The notes below the pieces were generated by a model. That model was not told the origin of the DNA, searched no databases, and was given only the letters and a program-made list of their open reading frames with translations. A DNA stretch of 21,074 nucleotides, from NCBI GenBank assembly GCA_946482565.1, contig CAMLSB010000020.1, forward strand, positions 1-21,074, written 5' to 3'. Below, one piece after another: positions 15,589-21,074 of the stretch. The translations under genes and the position numbers were made by a program. The stretch is from an uncultured Lysobacteraceae bacterium (GTDB taxonomy: Bacteria; Pseudomonadota; Gammaproteobacteria; Xanthomonadales; Xanthomonadaceae). Position 1 is the first letter of the stretch; every line of letters starts with the position of its first letter.

Positions 15589-17676
15589 TCAGCCCAGTGC
15601 CGGGGAATCCCATCCCGGGCGCGGCGCGAACCGATCCCCGTGCCGGGCCTGCAGTTCGCGCAACCGGCCCAGCAGTGCCTGGGCGCCGGTGTCGCGGATG
15701 TACTGGATCGGGCCGCCGCGGAAGGGCGCGAAGCCGGTGCCGAAGATCACGCCCGCATCGAGCAGGTCGGCGTCGGCGACCACGCCGTCGTGCAGCGCGG
15801 CGACGGCCTCGTTCAGCAAGGGCAGGACCAGCCGGTCCTCCAGGTCGGAGGGCGCCGTGTAGTCCTTCGGCAGCGGCGGCTTCTGCGCCTTGCCGTCCAC
15901 CCACTTGTACAGGCCCTGGCCGTCCTTCTTGCCGCGCTTGCCGGCCTCGGGCGGCGTCGCCAGCGCGTCGGGCACGCGCAGCCCGAGGAACGGCGCCAGC
16001 TCCTGCGCCACGCCCGCCGCGACGTCGAGGCCGACGGTGTCGATCAGCTCGATCGGCCCCATCGGCATGCCGAACTTCTTCGCCGCGCGGTCGATCGCCG
16101 CGCCGGGGATGCCTTCGGCGTAGGCGGTCGCGGCTTCCAGCATGTACGGGAACAGCAGCCGGTTCACCAGGAAGCCCGGCGTGCCCGCCACAGGCACCGG
16201 CAGCTTGCCCAGCGCCTTGCAGAACGCGGCGAGCCGGCGCTGCGTTTCCTCGGCCATCGCCTCGTGGCGCACGATCTCCACCAGCGGCATCAACGCCACC
16301 GGGTTGAAGTAGTGCAGGCCGGCGAACTGCGCCGGGCGCGCGATGTGCCCGCGCAGCTCGTCGAGCGGGATCGACGAAGTGTTCGTCGTCAGCAGCGCGT
16401 CGGCGCGCATGCGCGGTTCGACGGCAGCGTACAGTTCGCGCTTGGCGTCGGCGCGCTCGATGATCGCCTCGATCACCAGGTCCGCGTCGGCCGCACCGTC
16501 GCCGGCAAGGTCGCCGCGCAAGCGCGCTGCGACGGCCGGCCGTTTCGCGGCGTCCTTCACCTTCTTCTCGAACAGCACCTGCGCGCGCTGCAGCGCGCCG
16601 TCGATGAAGCGTTGCTCGCGGTCCGACAGCGTGACTTCGAAGCCCTTGTACGCGGACCACGCCGCGATGTCGCCGCCCATCACCCCGGCGCCGACCACGT
16701 GCACGCGCGCGATGCCGCTCGCGCCGCCACCCTGCGACTTCAGCCGCTCCTGCAGGAAGAACACGCGGATCAGGTTGCGCGCGGTCGGCGTCGCCGCGAG
16801 CTTCGCGACCGACTTGCGTTCGGCCGACAGCAGGCCCTGGATGCCGCCGCCCGCGCGCCGCCAGGTTTCGACCAGCGCATACGGCGCCGGGTAGTGCGCG
16901 CGCGGCGCCTTGCGCGCGACCTGCTTGACCAGCATCGGCGCGAGCAGTTGCCGCACCGGCCACGTATTGGTCAGCCACGCCAGCGCGCGCTGCTTGAACG
17001 CGCGCGTCGTGCCCTTGAGCGCGAGTACCGCGGCCGCATCGACGAGCGCCGACGGCTCGACCACGCGATCGACCAGACCGTTCGCGAGCGCCGCCTTCGC
17101 CGACAGCGCACGCCCGGTCAGCATCATGTCCATCGCCGCCGGCGCACCGACCAGGCGCGGCAGGCGCACGCTGCCGCCCCAGCCCGGATAGATGCCGAGG
17201 TTCACTTCGGGCAGCCCGATCCGCGTGGACGCATCGTTGCTCGCCACGCGATAGCGGCACGCCAGCGCCAGTTCGGTGCCGCCGCCCATGCAATAGCCGT
17301 GGATGGCCGCGACCGTGGGGCAGGGAAGCGCCGCCAGCTTCTGCAACGTCTGCTGGCCGCGGAACAGCGCATCGTTGACGGTGCCGCGCGCGTCGAATTC
17401 CTGGAACTCGCGCACGTCCGCGCCGGCGACGAAGCCCGTCGCCTTGGCCGAACGGAACACCACGCCGCGCGGCGGATCGATCGCCAGCCGCTCCAGCAGC
17501 ACGTCCAGCTCGACCAGCATCTCCTGGGACAGGGCATTGACCGCCTGCCCGGCGCGGTCGATGGCGACCACGATCACCCCGTCGGCGCGCGCCTCGAGCA
17601 ACCAGTGGCGGAAGCGCAAGCCGTCGAAGCCTGCCAGGGGAGTCTTGCCGGCGCGATCGTCCGCCATTTGGGCCAT
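15589..17676 (-). CDS. fadJ: Bifunctional enoyl-CoA hydratase / 3-hydroxyacyl-CoA dehydrogenase
   Basis: The 695-residue fusion carries out the hydration and NAD-linked oxidation steps of fatty-acid beta-oxidation. The N-terminal crotonase domain has AGADVREF (84-91), GYCMGGGTELALACRYR with Glu135, and LPEVNLGIYPGWGG with Glu157, matching the two catalytic glutamates of FadB. The dehydrogenase part has a Rossmann motif GAGVMG (329-334), TTNTSSI near 431-437, and LHYFNPV with the expected catalytic His455. A second C-terminal dehydrogenase domain ends in FGTGFAPFRGGPIQYI. The length is close to FadJ/FadB (about 715-730). No thiolase partner is adjacent, so fadJ is a better name than fadB, but the choice is tentative. 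ATG 17676 was used; a second ATG at 17667 is also possible. Divergent from rpoE. Confidence 0.94.
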   Translation of the reverse strand: MAQMADDRAGKTPLAGFDGLRFRHWLLEARADGVIVVAIDRAGQAVNALSQEMLVELDVLLERLAIDPPRGVVFRSAKATGFVAGADVREFQEFDARGTVNDALFRGQQTLQKLAALPCPTVAAIHGYCMGGGTELALACRYRVASNDASTRIGLPEVNLGIYPGWGGSVRLPRLVGAPAAMDMMLTGRALSAKAALANGLVDRVVEPSALVDAAAVLALKGTTRAFKQRALAWLTNTWPVRQLLAPMLVKQVARKAPRAHYPAPYALVETWRRAGGGIQGLLSAERKSVAKLAATPTARNLIRVFFLQERLKSQGGGASGIARVHVVGAGVMGGDIAAWSAYKGFEVTLSDREQRFIDGALQRAQVLFEKKVKDAAKRPAVAARLRGDLAGDGAADADLVIEAIIERADAKRELYAAVEPRMRADALLTTNTSSIPLDELRGHIARPAQFAGLHYFNPVALMPLVEIVRHEAMAEETQRRLAAFCKALGKLPVPVAGTPGFLVNRLLFPYMLEAATAYAEGIPGAAIDRAAKKFGMPMGPIELIDTVGLDVAAGVAQELAPFLGLRVPDALATPPEAGKRGKKDGQGLYKWVDGKAQKPPLPKDYTAPSDLEDRLVLPLLNEAVAALHDGVVADADLLDAGVIFGTGFAPFRGGPIQYIRDTGAQALLGRLRELQARHGDRFAPRPGWDSPALG

Positions 17677-17706
17677 CCGGTGCGGTATGGGAACCCAGTA
17701 TCATCC

Positions 17707-17737
17707 GGGCGGCATTTGATTGCCGTCAATGCCGCCC
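17707..17737. promoter_or_regulatory. Inverted repeat in the divergent fadJ-rpoE gap
   Basis: GGGCGGCATTTGA (17707-17719) and TCAATGCCGCCC (17726-17737) form a near-perfect hairpin with one bulged T and a 6-nt loop. A TTGACG sequence on the minus strand (17724-17729) within it could be a -35 box for fadJ, but spacing to GATACT is too long for a clear promoter. A smaller TGCGC-6-GCGCA stem follows at 17753-17768. It could be an operator shared by the two genes. Confidence 0.4.
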
Positions 17738-17772
17738 CCATACCCCTGTGGGTGCGCTCAGTGGCGCAAAGG

Positions 17773-17801
17773 GGAACTTTCCGGATGACGACGATGTCCC
17801 A
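17773..17801 (+). promoter_or_regulatory. Sigma-E-type promoter of rpoE-rseA-mucD
   Basis: GGAACTT at 17773-17779 is an exact match to the -35 element recognised by RpoE-family sigma factors. After 16 nt comes GTCCCA (17796-17801), fitting the GTCnnA -10 element. This would make the operon self-activating. The -10 element runs into the annotated ATG, so a transcript from here would start a few bases inside the reading frame. Confidence 0.7.
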
Positions 17802-18418
17802 TGGACCAGGTTGAGCCATCCCGGCAGATGGACCACGAGCTCGTGGCGCGCGTCCAGCGCGGCGACAGCAAGGCATTCGACCTGCTGGTGCGCAAGTACC
17901 AGCACCGGATCGTGGCCCTGATCGGGCGCTACGTTTCGGACTGGAGCGAATGCCAGGACGTGGCCCAGGAAGCGTTCCTGCGCGCATATCGCGCGATCGG
18001 CAGCTTCCGCGGGGATGCCCAGTTCTATACGTGGCTGCACCGGATCGCCGTGAATACCGCCAAGAACCACCTGGTCGCCAATGGCCGCAGGCCGCCCACC
18101 GACGACATCGACGTCGCCGACGCCGAGCAGTACGACTCGGGCATCCGCCTGCGCGACAACGACACGCCCGAGCGCGAGCTGATGCGGCAGCAGATGGAAC
18201 AAACGGTCATGCGCGCGGTCGAAGCGCTGCCGGAGGAGTTGCGCAACGCGATCACCCTGCGCGAGGTCGAAGGCCTCAGCTACGAGGAGATCGCGGCGCG
18301 GATGGATTGCCCGATCGGCACGGTGCGTTCGCGGATCTTCCGCGCACGCGAGGCGATCGAGCAGGAACTGGCGCCATTGCTGGACGGCGAAGACGCATCG
18401 GAACGGGTGACGCGATGA
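17801..18418 (+). CDS. rpoE: Extracytoplasmic-stress sigma factor RpoE
   Basis: The 205-residue protein is an ECF sigma factor of the RpoE type. Region 2 includes ELVARVQRGDSKAFDLLVRKYQHRIVALIGRYV and AQEAFLRAYRAIGSFRGDAQFYTWLHRIAVNTAKNHL, which melts the -10 element. Region 4 includes EALPEELRNAITLREVEGLSYEEIAARMDCPIGTVRSRIFRAREAI, the helix-turn-helix that reads GGAACTT. The ATG at 17801 is given here, but the sigma-E-type promoter overlaps it, so Met10 (17828) is the likelier start from that promoter. Neither has a strong Shine-Dalgarno. Its stop overlaps the rseA start as ATGA. In the cell it should be held by RseA until envelope stress releases it. Confidence 0.96.
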   Translation: MDQVEPSRQMDHELVARVQRGDSKAFDLLVRKYQHRIVALIGRYVSDWSECQDVAQEAFLRAYRAIGSFRGDAQFYTWLHRIAVNTAKNHLVANGRRPPTDDIDVADAEQYDSGIRLRDNDTPERELMRQQMEQTVMRAVEALPEELRNAITLREVEGLSYEEIAARMDCPIGTVRSRIFRAREAIEQELAPLLDGEDASERVTR

Positions 18419-19275
18419 ACATCAGGCAAGACAAGGTCCTCGACCACACCAGGGAACAGCTGTCGGCCTTGTTCGACAACGAGCTGGCGCTGGACGAGGC
18501 ACGATTCCTGGAGCGCCGGCTGCAGCACGACGCCGCCCTGGCCGGCTGCGTGTCGCGCTGGCAGGTGATCGGCGACGCGATGCGCGGGCAGGCGTCGGCG
18601 CCGGCGCCGGTCGGGTTCTGCGACCGCGTCGCGCTGGCGGTGGCGGCCGAAGCCGCACCGGTCGCGGCGGCACGCCCCGAGGGCCGGCTGCGCCGCGCCT
18701 GGATGCCGGGTGCGGCGCTGGCCGCCTCGGTCGCGCTGGTCGCGCTGTTCGCCACCCGACAGGTCGCCGACGCACCCGGCAACCAGGCGCCGGCAGCGCA
18801 GGTCGCGCAAGCCGCCGTGCCGGATGGCCTGGCCAATCCGGCGCCGGCCACGCCCGCCCCGCAGGCGCCGGGACCGGCCGCCGCGCAACTGGCCGCGGCC
18901 GTCGCCGTCGCGGAAGTCCCGCGCCGCGCCGCCGCGCGTCGCGCATCCGCCGCGTCGCGCGGCCAGTCGCAACGCGCCGCCACCACGCGCGCTTCGCGCA
19001 CGGCCGATGCGCAGCCGCAATTCGCGGTCGCCTCGGCCACGCCTGCTAACGCGCTGCAGTCCGCCGCCGCGTCCCGGAATCCGTTCGCCCCGGCCGAAGC
19101 CGCGCAGCGCGCGGTCGTTTCGCGCCCGTGGCCGCGCGCGTTGCTGCCCGCCGCCGCCGACACCTTCAATGTCGGCTACGGCAACCTGCAGCCCGCGGTT
19201 CCGCAGGACCCGGGCGAGACCTTCCATCCCTTCCGTCCCCGCGTCGTCGCCCCGCCGGAGAACCCTGCCCGATGA
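18415..19275 (+). CDS. rseA: Anti-sigma-E factor RseA
   Basis: The 286-residue protein has the expected anti-sigma layout. A cytoplasmic N-terminal domain (REQLSALFDNELALDEARFLERRL..., about 13-58) fits the RseA_N sigma-binding fold. A single membrane segment follows at about 96-114 (WMPGAALAASVALVALFA). The long periplasmic tail is rich in Ala, Pro and Arg, ending in DTFNVGYGNLQPAVPQDPGETFHPFRPR. It is longer than E. coli RseA (216), mostly from the low-complexity tail. RseA-type proteins tether the sigma factor at the membrane and are cut by DegS- and RseP-type proteases under stress. It overlaps both neighbours by 4 nt, so the sigma, anti-sigma and protease should be made in fixed ratio. 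No rseB follows. Confidence 0.92.
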   Translation: MNIRQDKVLDHTREQLSALFDNELALDEARFLERRLQHDAALAGCVSRWQVIGDAMRGQASAPAPVGFCDRVALAVAAEAAPVAAARPEGRLRRAWMPGAALAASVALVALFATRQVADAPGNQAPAAQVAQAAVPDGLANPAPATPAPQAPGPAAAQLAAAVAVAEVPRRAAARRASAASRGQSQRAATTRASRTADAQPQFAVASATPANALQSAAASRNPFAPAEAAQRAVVSRPWPRALLPAAADTFNVGYGNLQPAVPQDPGETFHPFRPRVVAPPENPAR

Positions 19276-20849
19276 ACCATTCGTTCCGCGCGCGCGTCGG
19301 CGCGCTGGCGCTCGTCGCTGCCGTGTCCGCCGCGGCCACCACCGCCGTCGTGTTGCCGCAGGCCACCGCGCAGTCTCAGCCCGCCGCCGCGCCGGCACCG
19401 CAGCTGGTGCAGGGCCTGCCCGATTTCACCGCCCTGGTGGAGGCGGTCGGTCCCGGCGTCGTCAACATCGAAGCCAGCTACGACGGCAGCAAGGCGCGCG
19501 CCGCCGCGGCCGCGTCCGGCAAGGACGACGGCGACGACAACGGCGGCGATGACCAGGGCGGTTTCCCCGGCGACGATTCGGAGCTCCCGGAAATCTTCAA
19601 GCGCTTCTTCGGCCCCGGCATGCCGTTCCCGGGCGGTCCGGGGCAGCAGCAGCCGATGCAGCCGCGCGGCACGGCGCTGGGCAGCGGCTTCATCGTCTCC
19701 GGCGACGGTTACGTGCTGACCAATGCGCATGTCGTCGACGGCGCCGACAAGGTCACGGTCAAACTGTCCGACAGCCGCGAATTCGTGGCGAAGGTCGTCG
19801 GCACCGACAAGAAGTCCGACATCGCGCTGCTGAAGATCGCCGCGACCGGCCTGCCGGCGCTGCGCCTGGGCGACTCGAAGGACCTCAAGCCCGGCCAGTG
19901 GGTGGTCGCGATCGGTTCGCCGTTCGGCCTCGACCATTCGGTCACCGCGGGCATCGTCAGCGCGGTCGGTCGTTCGGCCGGCGCCAGCCAGCAATACGTG
20001 CCCTTCATCCAGACCGACGTCGCGATCAACCACGGCAACTCCGGCGGCCCGCTGCTCAACACGCGCGGCGAAGTGGTCGGCATCAACTCGCAGATCTTCA
20101 GCAATTCCGGCGGCTACATGGGCGTGAGCTTCGCGATCCCGGTGGACGTCGCGATGAACGCGGTGCAGCAGCTCAAGGCGACCGGCAAGGTGCAGTACGC
20201 GATGATCGGCGTCGGCCTGCAGGCCATGACCGCCGACTTCGCACGTTCGATGAAGCTGCCCGACAGCCGCGGCGCGCTGGTGCGCGACGTCACCGCCGGC
20301 AGCCCCGGCGCGAAGGCCGGCCTGCAGCCGGGCGACGTGATCCGCAGCGTCGATGGCAACGACGTCGCGCAGTCGAGCGACCTGCCACCGATCATCGGCG
20401 CGATGGCGCCCGGCACGCGCGTGGAACTCGGCGTGCTGCGCGACGGCAAGTTGCTGAAGGTGCCGGTGGTGCTGGCGCCGCTCGACGACAAGCTGCTCGC
20501 CGGCAACGCGGCCAATGATGACGATGGCAGCGACGACATGCCCGGCAAGCCCGCCCAGGCGGCGAAGCCCGGCAATCCGCTCGGCCTGGTCGGCGAGGCG
20601 CTCGACGCCTCCGACCGCCGCCAGCTCGGCCTCGAGCCGGGGCAGGGCGTGGCCCTGTCGCGGGTCCAGGGCGAGGCCGCGCGCCGTGCGGGCCTGCGTC
20701 CGGGCGACGTGATCCTGCGCGTCGGCCGCGCCGCGGTCGGTTCCCCGGCCGAGCTCGACCGCGCCCTGCGCGACGTCAAGCCCGGCGACAGCGTGATGCT
20801 GTTGCTGGAACGCGACGGCAACTCCCAGTTCGTCGCAGTCGTTCCGTGA
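19272..20849 (+). CDS. mucD: Periplasmic serine protease/chaperone, DegP/MucD (Do) family
   Basis: The 525-residue protein begins with a signal peptide (about 1-34, ending near ATAQS). The trypsin-like domain has the full triad: His153 (LTNAHVV), Asp183 ([10 protein letters not shown]) and Ser257 (GNSGGPLLN). Two PDZ domains follow, at about 290-375 ([24 protein letters not shown]) and 440-525 ([27 protein letters not shown]). It degrades or refolds damaged envelope proteins. Near the N-terminus is an acidic Asp/Gly stretch ([19 protein letters not shown], about 84-102), followed by a Gly/Pro/Gln-rich segment, in the place of the flexible LA loop of DegP; a second acidic stretch (NDDDGSDD) links the PDZ domains. 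Starts on the rseA stop (ATGA). Confidence 0.96.
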
Positions 20850-20856
20850 ATCGCGC

Positions 20857-20889
20857 GTCCGCGCCCGGCTTTCCACGCCGGGCCCGGAC
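20857..20889 (+). terminator. Strong hairpin after mucD, terminator-like but without U tract
   Basis: GTCCG-C-GCCCGGC and GCCGGGC-C-CGGAC pair over 12 base pairs with one C-C mismatch and a 7-nt loop. It begins 7 nt after the mucD stop. No T run follows, so it may act with Rho or protect the transcript end rather than be a classic intrinsic terminator. Confidence 0.5.
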
Positions 20890-20946
20890 GCCAGGCCTCA
20901 CCCGGCAGCGCCCGCATCCCGGAGTCCGGCGCCAGCGGCACCATGC

Positions 20947-20952
20947 GATAAT
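20947..20952 (+). promoter_or_regulatory. Possible -10 box for lepA
   Basis: GATAAT matches the -10 consensus at five of six positions and lies 43 nt ahead of the lepA ATG. No good -35 box is visible. A transcript from here would have a leader of roughly 37 nt rich in GCCCGG/CCGGGC blocks. Confidence 0.4.
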
Positions 20953-20995
20953 GCCGCGTTTGGCCCGGCACTCCGGGCGTTCGCAGCCCGGGCCC

Positions 20996-21074
20996 ATGCG
21001 CAATATCCGCAATTTCTCCATCATCGCCCACGTCGACCACGGCAAGTCGACGCTGGCCGACCGCATCATCCAGT
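20996..21074 (+). CDS. lepA: Elongation factor 4 (LepA), first 26 codons only
   Basis: The visible N-terminus reads [19 protein letters not shown] and continues LADRIIQ. The G1 P-loop AHVDHGKST and the preceding IRNFSIIAH are diagnostic of LepA among translational GTPases. LepA is a ribosome-bound GTPase that acts in translation and ribosome biogenesis. The rest lies beyond the window. No Shine-Dalgarno is visible ahead of the ATG. Its place after mucD matches Xanthomonas-type genomes. Confidence 0.95.

Noticed and set aside
11545..17814. A 2089-codon open frame on the plus strand
   Set aside because: It lies opposite mfd, the acetyltransferase and fadJ, all with clear motifs. Its translation is Arg/Ala/Gln/His-rich low complexity with no domain, as expected for the antisense of GC-rich genes.
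1..21074. CRISPR arrays, tRNA or rRNA genes, prophage or insertion-sequence genes
   Set aside because: No regularly spaced direct repeats, no tRNA-like cloverleaf and no transposase or integrase motif were seen in the window.

Overview
This window comes from a very GC-rich gammaproteobacterium, most likely of the Lysobacter/Xanthomonas group (Xanthomonadaceae). Three things suggest this. The right end carries rpoE-rseA-mucD followed by lepA with no rseB, a layout I know from Xanthomonas. There are GGAATGG-type short repeats and CATCCATG-tipped intergenic hairpins. Codon use is almost saturated with G or C at third positions, which also opens long meaningless frames on the opposite strand. The genus is inference; no rRNA or marker gene is complete here.

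Layout. (1) 1-5852, minus strand: a tight five-gene run read from right to left. It encodes a four-helix membrane protein, a sorbosone-dehydrogenase-like lipoprotein, a CAX-type Ca2+/H+ antiporter, an ABC exporter half-transporter, and a PQQ-type aldose dehydrogenase lipoprotein cut by the window edge. Spacing is 8, 36 and 1 nt, and the last two genes overlap by 1 nt. (2) 5949-7505, plus: class I fumarase. (3) 7506-8019: no gene, but three consecutive hairpin-shaped inverted-repeat modules. (4) 8020-8901, plus: a pirin, converging on a minus-strand group (10655-8923) of a small lipoprotein, a second pirin and a small secreted protein. (5) 17676-10736, minus: a fused enoyl-CoA hydratase/3-hydroxyacyl-CoA dehydrogenase, a GNAT acetyltransferase, mfd, and an endonuclease V homologue that overlaps mfd by 4 nt and has lost key catalytic residues. 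(6) 17801-20849, plus: the envelope-stress operon rpoE-rseA-mucD, with both junctions overlapping as ATGA and a good sigma-E-type promoter at its head. (7) 20996-21074: the first codons of lepA.

How the genes work together. The right end is a self-regulating envelope-stress unit: sigma factor, membrane anti-sigma and periplasmic protease/chaperone. The mfd-endonuclease V pair looks like translationally coupled DNA repair, but the second enzyme appears catalytically dead. The left operon combines two predicted periplasmic quinoprotein dehydrogenases with two inner-membrane transporters. Calcium is a structural ion in characterised soluble quinoprotein glucose dehydrogenase, so a functional link is conceivable but unproven.

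Most of the window is ordinary chromosomal core. The points most worth following up are the degenerate endonuclease V (10736-11440), the triple-hairpin intergenic element (7524-7897), the heptamer tract inside mfd (13612-13639) and the His-to-Asn change in the truncated sugar dehydrogenase.
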